From Diphasiastrum complanatum (taxonomy: Eukaryota; Streptophyta; Lycopodiopsida; Lycopodiales; Lycopodiaceae), in the NCBI GenBank assembly GCA_029204225.1, contig CM055095.1:69280110-69344109 (forward strand): a stretch of DNA of 64,000 nucleotides, given 5' to 3'. Positions 24,676-36,371 of this stretch are shown piece after piece (position 1 is the first letter of the stretch; each line of letters begins with the position of its first letter). A program made the position numbers and the translations under genes. The notes beneath the pieces were generated by a model. That model worked only from the letters and a program-made list of their open reading frames with translations. It did not search any database and was not told where the DNA came from.

Positions 24676-25690
24676 TGAAGAAACAAAATTTTTTTAACTA
24701 CCAAGCCTTGCTAGCTTTCAACCCTCAGCCTGACGAAGATGTTCGCGAACACGAAAGTCAGGAGACACGAACACGAAAAGTTTCGTGAACACGAAAGTGA
24801 AAAGAAACGAAGATGAACGGTTCGCAAACACAAAAGTCAAAACAGACCAAGACGAACAGTTCGCGAACACAAAAGATTCATGAACAAGAATCTTTTGTGG
24901 TCCAGTACGAGAGAAGGCAAACGACCAAAACGAAACCAACGATGGAAACAAAACCTTCTCCTGCCCTCCACGCTCCAAAGAGTACCAACGAGATCATGCA
25001 AGTACCCAGAAGTACAGATATTCGATCTGATGGCATGACGTCAACAATGCATTTTAGGTCGTGGCTAATCTGCCACTCTTGTAATTCCCTAATTAGTTGT
25101 AGATGCTTAATCACTCTAATCTCAGATTTACATAGAGCGACTATACTTGATGATACTTGACATATAGATTAACAAAATACACATACAGTGTAATGTAGTA
25201 GTCTGATGTTAGTAAGCAATCAAGACGAAATATAGACAACAAGTCCGTCTGCGTGCGAGACGAGTTCTGTGATCAGGATCCATAGAGATCCAAAGTCCGC
25301 TAGTAAGCGAGACATACATCCGTGAGAAAAGTGTATCTCTCTCACGCCAATGCACTGCGTGGATTTGCATGCAGTGCTTGAAGAAATCAGAGAAAGATCA
25401 ATATAGATGATTCTTCTTGTTGTGTCTGATTTCGAATGCAAATGCATCTGCTGTTATTCGTATGTCTGAGTTTGTTCATTTGAATTCTGCACCTTGATTG
25501 AAACTATGTTGAATGCTGCATTAATTTTATAAACGTAGATCAACAACGCCTGACTACATTCTGGAGGATTGTAGGAGTGATTCAGTTGGTAGTGTCCTGC
25601 GATCGCATCTGAACTCCATCCGAAGCGCAAGAGGATCGTGGTTCCTTCGCGAAAGCTTCACGACTATGAAATCCCCTTTCATTCTTATCA
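24676..25690 (+). repeat. 3' LTR of Copia B (1015 bp)
   Basis: Starts TGAAGAAAC after polypurine GAGAGGGAG and ends CATTCTTATCA. The U3 part holds repeated GTTCGCGAACACGAAAG-like units (24737-24870) and TGACGTCA at 25036-25043. The terminus matches the 5' LTR before the primer site. Confidence 0.9.
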
Positions 25691-25695
25691 AACAA

Positions 25696-26224
25696 TTGGG
25701 AGTACGCTTGTCGGCTACACCGATGTATCTATGGTCTCAAGCAGACATTGCGATCTTGGTACAAAAAGCTCAACAATCTTTTGAAGTCCCTAGGATTTAC
25801 TGCTACAACACTTGACTGTAATGTATATATAAAAAGTAAGAAGATAAATTTGTGATTCTGACAATTTTTGTAGACAACTCTTTAATGATACAAAATTGTT
25901 TGATATTAATCAACGAAACAAATAGTCAGATATTTGCAAGTTATGAAATCACAAACTTGGGAGAAGCGACAAAATGTCTAGGGCTACAAATCAAAAGAGA
26001 AGCCACACTGATGATAGCTGTAGCCAGATTGTCGAAGCAAGACTGTTCGAGCACAGAAGAAGAGAGACAACAGATGGAGAAAATACCATATCAAAATCTG
26101 ATCGGAAGTCTCATGTACCTGACGGTTTGCACTTGCACTAGACTCAATCTGGCATTCTCTGTCTGCACATTGAGTTAGTTCTCTTCTAACCCTAGTATGC
26201 ACCACCAATTTTGGTGGAGGATAT
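25696..26224 (+). pseudogene. Copia A, RT to RNase H, right part
   Basis: Continues the 11020-12224 fragment in frame: CRLHRCIYGLKQTLRSWYKK, then FVDNSLMIQ in place of YVDD (second Asp changed to Asn), LGEATKCLGLQIKR, PYQNLIGSLMYLT and NPSMHHQFWWRI. It is cut at 26224 by LTR C within the region between RT and RNase H. Several stops are present. The two halves are separated only by Copia B and one copy of its target duplication. Confidence 0.85.
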
Positions 26225-26528
26225 TGTTGGAGGGTTTGCGGATATCGAGACAACCCTAATCCTAGTTAATAAGTGAGAGAGATTTGGCACTTTGCTTGTG
26301 TAAGTCCAAACTGATAATCGCATAGTTATTTGAGATTTTAGATGTTCATAAAAGAGACTTTAGGCCAAAATGGGAGAATGAAATGTTGCAGGGCCTAATA
26401 GTCAAGTTAGTGAATAAAAGGGGGTTCCCTCCAATTTTTGAAATCAGATAATATGGGGTGTAGAGACTGGGAATTGAGGCCAAGGCCCTAAAATCCACTA
26501 TATATAGTGATACTTTGTAGTTCATTTC

Positions 26529-27173
26529 TGTGAGAGATTTCAACTAGTTTAATCTAGTTTAGTCATATTTTGGTAAATTGTCAATATGAGGGCAAAACTC
26601 ATTTAAAACTTAGAGATAAACTTTTTGAAGTCATATTAGTTTAAAATACATTCAATAAACATTTTTTGAAAATGTGGGAAAGTTGGTAATCGAGTTTGAG
26701 AGAGATTCAAATTTGAACTTTGGGTACATTGAATCTAAACATAAAAATAGTAGGGTTTACATTTTGGAGGGAAAGCCAAGTGGCCTAACAAGGTTTGGAC
26801 CTGTTATATATTGTTGTAACTCATGGAGAAAGGGATCTTCTCTCTTCTCTCTCTCATTTCATCATTATACATGGTTCTCTTTGGGTCCTACTACTCATTG
26901 GTGCACTCTCTTGATGATATCTTGCAATCTTATGTGTAGAATGATCATTTATTGCTATTTTCGGTTCCACACGTGTGAAAGTATTGTAATTGTCCGGACA
27001 TCAACTATATTTTATGTTTTGGTTCATGTCTGATCAGTATCTCTTAGATTTTGCATCTCATTTTATATGTAGATGCTGATTTTTCTACATTGGTAGGATT
27101 GCTGGTTTGCTCCTTTTTGAAACCAAAGATTAGGGACATGGATTGGATCTTGAATGATCTGAAATCCTTCACA
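26529..27173 (+). repeat. 5' LTR of D
   Basis: 645 bp. Contains TTCCACACGTGTGAAA at 26965-26980, related to the palindrome in the E and left-edge Copia LTRs. Confidence 0.92.
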
Positions 27174-27185
27174 TGGTATCAGAGC
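27174..27185 (+). promoter_or_regulatory. Primer binding site of D
   Basis: TGGTATCAGAGC immediately after LTR terminus CTTCACA. Confidence 0.9.
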
Positions 27186-28367
27186 TATTGTGTTTCAGGT
27201 TATGAAAGGATCAGCCATGTTTAGCAAGGATTTGGAGGAGATACCAATGCTAGAGCATGCCAGATTGATCTCTACTCAAAAATTAGCATCATGTGTAGAA
27301 TTGATCTTTTGTCAATATAAGTTTATATACTTGATCAATTCCAATTTCACACTTGGTTTACTAGAATTAGAAGATTTTTGGTGCATTAGGAAGGTCTCAT
27401 TGGAGGCTACAAGATGATATATCAAGAGGTTGGTCTCAAAGGGCTTCGACAACACAAAAGGAAAGGTGGCAATTTGGAGCTAGTCAAGAGCATCAAAGGA
27501 AGATTATTTGGCAAAGATGTTTTGAATCTGTTTTTGCAGGAGTATTTAAGCTCAAGTAAGGTCAAAGGAGCAGCAAGAAAGTGTTATTCAAGTTTACTTT
27601 ACTTGTATTATCTCATGTTTGAGCTAATTCATGTGAATGTGTGTAAATTGTCAAGATATGGATAAACTAGCTACATTGTCTTGCAATATCTTATTGTTGG
27701 AGTTGTAGTAGCATTCTTGGCTGGTTTTGCTAATGGAAATGAAGCTATTGGAGGTTCATTATATCACTCATCCATGATCAAGTTCTCAATGTTGAGCTAC
27801 TTGATGCCAATACTTGGAGATTGTCAATTTTTGGTGAGTTCATGGTCATTTTCTTGTGTCAAGTAGATCTTGAAGATGGACTAATGCAACCTACTTGGTT
27901 TATGGAGTCATGTGGTGCTGGATTTGCATCATTGATGTACTCACCTACTCATGGATTTCCAAGTTTTGATGGTTTCTTGTGGCAATATGGAGATGGAGGC
28001 TCATTCATGGAGTTTTATGGTGGAGACATATCAAGAAAGGACAAAGTCGAAGGAGACAAACAAGCAAATGGTCATCACTCACATTTATGGTTTGGTTGCT
28101 GTAATTTTCCAGAGAGATCAAAGTTTGAAGCATGGAGGAATCATTTCATTCACATTCTATTTGGTTCTTCATGTTTTGATTATATCTTGATGTGTAAAAT
28201 TGATGTAAGAAATAGGGAAGCATCCAATTTGGACACTATTCTCTATATCAACTATGGAAACTACTTTAGAACATTAGAAAGGAGATCTATACTTAGGATG
28301 GAGATCATTCTTATGATGGATCAAAGTAGTATGGTTAAAACTATGCCAAAACTAGCTGAAGAGGGAG
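27186..28367 (+). other. D interior, ORFs of unknown meaning
   Basis: Open frames at 27190-27417, 27414-27665 and 27821-28372 (183 codons) show no motif I recognise. The longest ends at the polypurine tract and is rich in aromatic residues and Cys. It may be decayed coding or chance; with only one D copy in the window, conservation cannot be judged. Confidence 0.4.
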
Positions 28368-29019
28368 TGTGAGAGATTTCAACTAGTTTAGTCTAGTTTA
28401 GTCATATTTTGGTAAATTGTCAATATGAGGCCAAAACTCATTTTAGACTTAGAAATAAACTTGTTGAAGTTATATTAGTTTAAAATACATTCAATAAACA
28501 TTTTTTGAAAGTGTGGGAAAGTTGGTAGTTGAGTTTGAGAGAGATTCAAATTTGAACTTTGGGTACATTGAATCTAGACCCATAAATAGTAGGGTTTACA
28601 TTTTGGAGGGAAAGCCAAGTGGCCAAATAGGGTTTGGACCTGTTATATATTGTTATAACTCATGGAGAAAGGGATCTTCTCTCTTCTCTCTCTCATTTCA
28701 TCATTATACATGGTTCTCTTTGGGCCTACTACTCATTGGTGCACTCTCTTGATGATATCTTACAATCTTATGTGTAGAATGATCATTTATTACTATTTTT
28801 GCTTCCACATGTGTGAAATACAGTAGGGTACTATAGTTGTACAGACAACAACTATATTTTATGTTTTGGTTCATGTTTGATCAATATCTCTTAGAGTTTG
28901 CATCTCATTCTGTATGTAGATGCTGATTTTTCTACATTGGCAGGATTGTTGGTTTGCTCCTTTTTTAACCAAAGATCAGGGACATGGATTGGATCTTGAA
29001 TGATCTTGAATCCTTCACA
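28368..29019 (+). repeat. 3' LTR of D
   Basis: 652 bp, ends as in the 5' copy. The palindrome has drifted to TTCCACATGTGTGAAA at 28803-28818. Confidence 0.92.
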
Positions 29020-29161
29020 ATTTCTAATCAAGCAAGTAAAACCTCTGTTGATTTGCAAATTGGATGTCCTTGCTCTTCTTTCTTGCTTCATCTCTCATGT
29101 TTTCTTTGGATTTTTATGTTGATTGGATTTGCTAATTGTTGGGATTGAATCTTGTTATACT

Positions 29162-29330
<169 letters not shown>

Positions 29331-29531
29331 TAAGCTTGCTTTTGTGGTGGATTAGGGTTAATATGATCATAGTGTTAGATATTGAATCATAAGCGTGTGT
29401 ATGAATCTAAATTATTCTATCGCTCTCATGAGAACAAATCTCCACGTGACATGTTAGAATCCTCTTCATCTATTGACGCTTTGCATGTGCTAGGGTCTAG
29501 GGTTGAAGGTGGATAGGAAATACTTGCTACA

Positions 29532-32449
29532 ATGTGATAGCCAAGTATCAATGCAAGAGCGATTGAATCGTTGTATCAGATGTGGAGAGTTGATCACTAT
29601 ATGCATTGGTAGTCAAAAAACGTGAGCCATATTGTATGCATGATCAATGATTTCCATAATGGAAGTAGAGCATTGTGGTGATAACTTAAGCTACTGTGGG
29701 CGAGTCATTCCTCATAGAGAGGTGGCTACACACTACATCAACATTCTTTTGTATATTTTTTTTGTGTGAGTCATGCGGCTGTAAGAGCGATGGTGGACTG
29801 TCGTTGGCTGTGAGAGCTATATGCGAAGTGAAATTAACAATACTTGTGCTTGTATATCAGTGTTGCTCTAACACATATAGCAAAATATAATGTATGTAGA
29901 CTAAGCTGCAGTTGGCCGCAACAATCCATCATTGTGTAAGCATAACCAACAATTGCTATTAATGATAAAACAAATGTAATGATCCAAGCACGAGAAGTTC
30001 TTACTGGATCAATTGCTGAATGTAATCCAAAGTGGTGTGGATGGGCGCTGCCAGGAAAAAATTAGCATGAGAGTAGGGAGAAGAGAAGAGAAAAATGGTA
30101 ATGGCCATTAGTTTTGTCACATATGTAGCCAATGGTTATCTTATTAGGTCACATGTGAAGCATAGTGGAAGGATCCACATGGTAGCTTGTATTGAAGCCA
30201 TCGTTTCCATCCATTGGATTAAAGTAGGGTTGATCTAGATCATCGAAATAAGACCATGAGAAACCTAGACTTATTAAAAAAGATCCAAAATTTTAGGATG
30301 CCGGAATGTGGTGCCGAAACAAAAAGTTTTTAAACAAGGAGGGGTAATGAAAAGTTAGATACTATCGACCCAATTTTGTGGTTAGTGTCAATGAGTGGAT
30401 AGCGGCCTCAAGGATTGCGTCGGCATGCAAAACAGACAGCAATCGTTAGATTGTAGATCTCATGGATCAAGAGCCATAAAAAGGGCACCATCTATTGATC
30501 TCCACCGTTAGATTGCGATCAACTATCGGCTTTATAGGCAACTTCTTCAATTTAGATTGAAAGGATTTGAAGCGCAAAACATGCTTCAACTTATTTAAAA
30601 ATCTTTAGGTTGAAAGAGATCTAGGGTCGTGAATTTCTTGAAAGGTGAAGTTGCTTCAACCCAAAGAAACAGTTCAAAAACCAGAAATGCCCCTATTTTC
30701 ACCTCCTTAAGCCTATTTTGACCAAACGAAGGGTTACGGACAGAAAATAATAAGAAATTTGGGAATGGTGATTTCGTCATCTTCCCCTTGCTTATTTTTA
30801 AGGAGGCTAAGAATTTTTTTCATTTGTAGGTAATTGGTTCTTCTATTTGTACTTTGAATCTACGGTCAAATTTCTCGAGAAAAAAAAACTGTTTTTAAGT
30901 TCAGTCACCTATTCTTGTAGCTTGCAATTCTTCCTTCAAAGATTGTACAATTTCTCTCAAGAGTCTATTTATAGTCGTTTGACACAAATTGAAAGTCTTT
31001 GAGATTGTCCCTTTTTAAAGCCATGAAGCAAAGATTTCTCTCAACCTTTCCATTCTTTCCATCAATGTTAAGTGATGGTTTTGTAGTCATGCAATTTTCA
31101 AATTGTATGTTTTTGGAGTCTTTAACTTTAATAGAGTTGTGAAGTCCATTTTTTGCAAACCCACATACATGCTCTACAAGCAAAATATTCTAGCTTGAAA
31201 AGATGATGTATCCACCAACTTTGTTTTTTTATTTTGGTTCAAGAAACAAGTAGAATTGATTTCATGCTTCATCATAGTTAATGGTTCATCCGATCAAGAT
31301 TATGAATAGTCCCTACTCAAGTTGGTTGCAATTATTATGAGACATTTAAAATTAACTTTTTCTTGTAGAGTGAAGGTGGCCATAACAATTCTTGTTGATT
31401 CTTGGCCAAGGTTACAAGTACCTGTATCACAAGAGAGTTTCTCACTATTTGCATAGTTTCTCTCGCAAAAGAAAGATTGGAGAATACATTGACATATTTC
31501 AATATTTAATCTCGCTAGAAAAGCTAGGCATCATGATGGTTTTCGTTGGGGGTTTATGAGTATATAAAGCTCACAACATGGCGTTAATGTGTGAAAATAT
31601 TGATAAGATTAATGCCAATTCAAAGTTTACACATCTGACTTTTTCTGATCATAGTCATTGATTCAAATCTCAATTTGATTGCTTGATTGTTTTTTTTTTT
31701 TTTTTGAATTCGAGTCCTTTGCCATGAAATATGATTTGAGATTTAACTTGAAAAAAAAAAACAAATGTATATACAAAATTAGATTCAAGATTGATTTGGG
31801 CATGTTTGAAGGTCTTTGAATATGAATCGGGTTTTACTATGGCCTTACTTCACTTCCTCACTTTTGTTTTTTGCCATTTTTGACAAACCTTACTTGAATG
31901 TAGTAGGAACCAAAATTTGGACAACTCTTCAAAATGGTAAAATGGTTTGGAAGCTTTATCCAAGGCATTTATTACTCAGAGAAGGCCTCGGGGCCTTCCC
32001 CTATACTAGATATTCTATGTTTTTTTTGCCTCAACTTTTTTTTTTTTTAAAGTATGAAGGCCTTACACATCTTATGCACGTGTCCAACTTTCCAAAGATA
32101 ATCACTGGCACCTTACAGGTTCGTATGATACTCGCGACTCCATCTATTTTTCAACAATAATTTTAGGTGTACTATTTTTCCATGTAAGGGTCTCTATAAA
32201 TGCCAAACACAAAAATGTACAAGTTATCACGTTTGGAAAAAGACGACGTAAACACTTGGTAAAATGACATTATATGGAGGAAGGGTGTGTTCTTGGGACC
32301 CTCCTCCCCCTCGGCCGCGGTGCATCCTCAACTACATCGTTTTTTTTTTGTTTTAAATTGGCTACCCGAGCCGCACGTGTCTGGGCAACCAAAAAGTTAT
32401 CCCATAAGCATTTCTATAGGATTCATGGGGGGGAGATATATAGGCAAAC
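29532..32449 (+). other. Unassigned AT-rich sequence
   Basis: No gene, element end or RNA could be supported. ORFs at 30965-31183 (minus) and 31816-32160 (plus) have no recognisable content. Several poly-T and poly-A runs are present. Confidence 0.5.
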
Positions 32450-32740
32450 ATGTCTAGTCTCATAGTCTCACATGCGCAAGTGCCCGGGCATGGCTCCCTC
32501 TGCCCGGCGCGCACTTGGGAGTTGCATGTGGCGCCACTGCGAGCAGTGCTGGCCCCGGCGTGCGTGGGACCTTGCCCAGCCCGTGCCCACAAAAATCGAC
32601 TGTGCCCCAAATTTTTGAAGGTCCCTGCCCGTCCGAGCACCGGAGCCACATGGCGCCCAGTCACTGGCCAGGGCCAAACACCCAACACGTGTGACTCCGT
32701 GCCTTGGAGCGTCATGGCTCCTCCCAAATGGCATAGCTAG
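32450..32740 (+). other. GC-rich island of unknown origin
   Basis: About 290 bases of markedly GC-rich sequence with many CpGs (GCCCGGGCA, GCCCGGCGCGCAC, CCCCGGCGTGCGTGGG) inside AT-rich DNA. All six frames are open for 60-120 codons, which is expected for a GC-rich stretch and is not coding evidence. It could be part of an LTR, as element F is similarly GC-rich, but no matching second copy is present. Confidence 0.5.
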
Positions 32741-33195
32741 ACCTTAGGTTGCTAAGGACTTTCATTTCAATGGGAGAAAGGACCTCAGCCACCCCTCAGG
32801 TATAAACACTCTTATAAAAATTGCCTTGGACTCATTGCTTGCAAATTTGTTTTCTACAACCTAACACAAAACCCATTGCAATAAGATTTCTAGAAAGTCA
32901 TTCTGGACGGCACATTGGATTTTGTTTCCATCTTTTGCTCAGCTTTTGATTCAAATATTTTCTTCAAATAAGTTCATGCACCTATCCAACGTAGTGGAAG
33001 ATTTCCATCTTTCCGTCCTTGTAGCACGTGCTGAAAAGAAGGAATTATTTATGTTTTCTTTTGGTTCCGTGCTTATCTCTAAATTTGTAATTGTAGTATA
33101 TAGAACACGCATTTGGCACATGGGTTATGACGTCAATTGATTGAATAGATATTTCTCTGGAATTTGGAACACAATAATCATAATAAGACAATACT

Positions 33196-33935
33196 ATGAC
33201 GTACTACAATTCCTGTGCTAAGATTCTCATCATAATTGTAGCTGCAGATTTCTTCTTATCTTTATGCTTGGCGATGGCGATGATGTTCCTATGCCAGCCC
33301 AAAATATGCCCTTCTTGCAATATAATGGCAGGTAGCTCGTGCTTCAACTATAGTGGACCATGTAATGATCCAAGCCTTGGCATTTCCTTTCGGAGTGGTT
33401 GATTTTTGTAGAGCTTGCAAGTTTCTGTGGTGGGCTAGAGAAGCCGATGGACTGAAGCATGTGCTATAGATCATCGAACAGCGGTTTAAAGCTGTGTACC
33501 AGTGTCTAGGTAGGGTGCTGCACTCGCAGTGGTGGTGGGTTTGCATTGAATGATCCAGAAATTTGTTCTCAAGTGTTTGGGAGCGACGTTTGGAGCTATG
33601 GTAATGATCGGGCCTGTTTATTGGTTGATTTGAAGCCAGGCAACTCCACTGTTGGCCGTGTAAAAGTGCCAAAAAATGAGCACTATCAGACGATTGTTGC
33701 AGTGATATTTTTGCTCACATGGATGGAGACACTTGCGACAAGCACTAGTAGATTAGCTCGACTGAAGTAAGTAGTAGTTCTGTATAAATTTGTTGAAAAC
33801 TTGTGTTTTCTGGTTTCATTGAGCCGAATCCATCCCAACTTTTTTGTTCCATACACTGCAGAAGGTAGAGCGCTGAAGGCACGCTATAAGAATGTACTGA
33901 ATGGGTATCTATGGTTGTTTTGTTATACTGCATAA
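33196..33935 (+). CDS. Possible small membrane-protein gene or remnant, three candidate exons
   Basis: Not recognised. 33196-33402 encodes a hydrophobic N-terminal helix followed by a Cys-rich stretch (CQPKICPSC, then SGPCNDPSLG). 33530-33767 is open for 79 codons (NDPEICSQVFGSDVWSYGN, ACLLVDLKPGNSTVGRVKVP, then a hydrophobic helix TIVAVIFLLTWMETLAT). It is preceded by CACTCGCAG and followed by GTAAGTAG, good plant acceptor and donor sites. 33869-33935 could continue it after ...GTAG (ALKARYKNVL), ending TAA. Exon 1 does not join exon 2 in phase at an obvious donor, so the gene model is incomplete or the gene is broken. A further hydrophobic stretch (IVCLLVMVGVEAVCTITV) lies at about 34139-34240. 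Confidence 0.3.
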
Positions 33936-34240
33936 ATAGTGTCTTAAACATGTGTGCCAACTTTTTCTCATTCACCCAATGCAGTGCAGTTGGCATCATG
34001 ATTTAGTTACTTCCCAAGAGAATAGTCCGTTTACAAAAGAGCACTTTCTCCTCGTTATGCTATTGTTAGTCTAAATTTGGGGTCAATGTTATGCATACTT
34101 CTCCATTATCTGTTCTATTTATGTTATGCAAATAGGTTTATCCATTGTGTGCTTGCTAGTGATGGTAGGTGTGGAAGCAGTGTGCACTATTACAGTTTCT
34201 GTTCACCACTTTGTGAAATATTATTTGTTCCCCAAGCAAC

Positions 34241-36101
34241 AGCTTGGGCTACCCTTGATGGAGCTCAACATTTTGACGACTTCTTGTGCAGATTATTTGT
34301 GCTCATGATGATAAATTTCCATGCTGTTGGACACAATAGATCTACAAACCATGGACTCAGAAGGAACCGGAGCACAATTCGATCTTCATTAGCTCTACAA
34401 GAAGTTTTTCCTTGTTAACAAAGGTAAGTGCTGAGACCTAAAAACTCAGTTTATGGCCTTTTCATTTCAAGTATTTTGGATATATGAAATACTGCCTATG
34501 CATGACTCTTTAAAAGCAAGAGATTAAGACTTTAGATGCTTTACTGCAAGGGCTTAAGCTATCGAGTCATTAAAAGCAAGAGGTTAATGACATTAGCACT
34601 AAAGTGCTTCATTGCAAGGGCCTAAGCTATCAATTTCTTTCACACAATTAAAGTTGACCTTAACATGTGTATCTGATCGATTCATCATCTTCAACATTGA
34701 TGTGCTATTAGTTAGGTTTTGAGTGGGTTGAAGAGCTGAAATGTAAATCTTAATTTTTCCATGTAGTGACTCCCTTTGATTGGTTTTGCTATGTGGTCGT
34801 AGCCTTCATTGTGATTGAATTTGCTCTTCAACTTCAAAGATCTGATAGTAATTCAAGACATTGGTCGTATGAAAGCTAATATGGATGTATGCTAGTGCGC
34901 ATGACCTACTCTTACTTACTCTTGGGCGTTGACCAAGTGATTAGGGATGTCATAGCTTGTGGTTTGTGCTATGCCTGATGAATTTGACAATGAGTCTTTT
35001 TAAGCAGATTCAATTTGCTTGATAAATGCACGACGCCCTTGTTTCGCCATGTATGGTCCTAGACATAAGGCTGTATATATTTTATCAAATGTGTAGACAT
35101 CAATTGGGATCTTTTGAAGTTGTTACCAATTGGTTTGTGTTGATTCTTTTCCGTAAGTTGAAGGTTGCGTGCTTCCTTTGTTATGTCACTATTGTAGACA
35201 TGCATGATTTTGAAGCTATTATACAATATATATTGTCTCTTAGGGTTTTAAAGGATTTTTGATACCTATTATTGTTTAATTTGGTTTGAACTTATTGGGA
35301 ATGTGATTAGTCTAAGGGCGATAAAGAATGTATTGAAGTAAGTTTATGTAAGTTGAAGTAGACGTGCAAGTGTATTTGTTGGAGATCTTTTCTTGGTGAA
35401 AATGCATATTTTCATGGACACCCCCATTTGAACCTTGTTCACATGTTATTTGCTATTATTTGTGATATTAATTTTGTGGTACTACATATGCTCATTTGGA
35501 CTTTAGCTTGGTAGCATATAAAACAACTATGTGTACAACTATTTACAATACAACTATTAACATGTGTTATTGTTCATTTTTCAATATTTTTGTTCAAAAT
35601 TATTTTACTTTCTGTTTAGTTTTTGCATGTATGTAATGATACACATCTTTCTAAGTTATGGGTTGTCATTTATTTGGACACCCATCAATTGTTTTTAACG
35701 TTAACTATTGACATCTACTAACTATATGAGCTAATGTTAAGTCTTGCAAAGTATATGTTGACTTTAGTCTTAAGTATGACAACTTAAGAAACTTAGATGC
35801 TTTATATTGATTGATTGAGTTAAAATATAGGATTATGAATTTCAACACTTTTAAATCTTTTGCACTTCATAGAGATTGTATTATGGAAAGCAATTTGCAT
35901 ATCTTACATTGTAGTTTAGGGTATATATTTTAGGTTTTTATTAAAGATGTTGACTAAAACAAAACATACAAAGAGCTATTGTTTTTCAATAATTGTAGAG
36001 GGTGTTTTCAAACATGTTAAAGAGATTAATGCTATTTTATTGACAGCTGTTTTTAACTACAATGGTTTATGCATTTGAAAATACAATAGAGTTTTTAGTC
36101 C
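34241..36101 (+). other. Unassigned AT-rich sequence
   Basis: No coding or repeat structure that I can support. The words AAAGCAAGAG and GCAAGGGC-TAAGCTATC recur at 34515-34565 and 34572-34632, a short decayed duplication. Confidence 0.4.
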
Positions 36102-36233
36102 CTTGAGCTCACCAATGGATTTTGGAAACTATTTTTTAGCTTTTCATTCATGATCAAGATGAGTGTTTTTAGTCTTTCAAGAGCATGAATGCACTCTGGC
36201 AGCTTCTCAAGATTCCTATACTCATACAACCGG
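36102..36233 (-). pseudogene. LRR fragment, left arm of an inverted repeat
   Basis: The minus strand encodes TLRLYEYRNLEKLPECIHALE, RLKTLILIMNEKLK and, after a one-base frame change, FPKSIGELKGLKT. This is the LRR pattern of plant NBS-LRR disease-resistance proteins (NLxxLPESIxxLxxLxxL). No NB-ARC motif is nearby. It faces a related fragment on the plus strand. Confidence 0.65.
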
Positions 36234-36235
36234 AG

Positions 36236-36371
36236 AGTTTTGTCTGAGTGTGAGAATCTTGACAGGCAGCCACAGTCCATTTGTATTCTGAATGAGTTGG
36301 AAACTCTCATTATCATCAGGTGCGATCAACTGAAGATATTTTCAAAGTCCATTGGTGAGCTCAAGTGCTGA
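36236..36371 (+). pseudogene. LRR fragment, right arm of the inverted repeat
   Basis: The plus strand encodes LSECENLDRQPQSICILNELE, TLIIIRCDQLKIF and SKSIGELK, the same LRR segment as the left arm in opposite orientation. The outer 18 bases (CTTGAGCTCACCAATGGA) are identical between arms; the rest is roughly two-thirds identical by eye. There is almost no spacer. Confidence 0.65.

Larger units (their letters stand above)
12225..25690 (+). mobile_element. Copia B, full-length but interrupted element
   Basis: LTR ends are TGAATAAACG (5', 12225) and TTCTTATCA (3', 25690). The five bases AACAA occur immediately before (12220-12224) and after (25691-25695), a perfect target duplication. Removing 12225-25695 rejoins Copia A in frame. 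The 5' LTR is split by sequence H (about 12638-20210), which also carries E1. Gag-pol is present at 20511-24660 but has many stops. This is the largest unit of the nest. Confidence 0.85.
26529..29019 (+). mobile_element. Element D, small non-autonomous Copia-type LTR element
   Basis: LTRs at 26529-27173 and 28368-29019 start TGTGAGAGATTTC and end CCTTCACA. ATTTC flanks both sides (26524-26528 and 29020-29024), a perfect target duplication. Primer site TGGTATCAGAGC at 27174 and polypurine GAAGAGGGAG at 28358-28367 are intact. The interior is only 1.19 kb and has no gag, protease, integrase or RT signature, so mobility would have needed proteins from another element. Confidence 0.93.

Noticed and set aside
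32362-32740. Several overlapping ORFs on both strands
   Set aside because: All frames are open because the block is GC-rich and stop-poor; no protein motif or codon bias singles one out.
36095-36371. Two opposite-strand genes overlapping by design
   Set aside because: The facing ORFs are the two arms of an inverted LRR repeat, short and without start context or upstream NB-ARC domain, so they are fragments.
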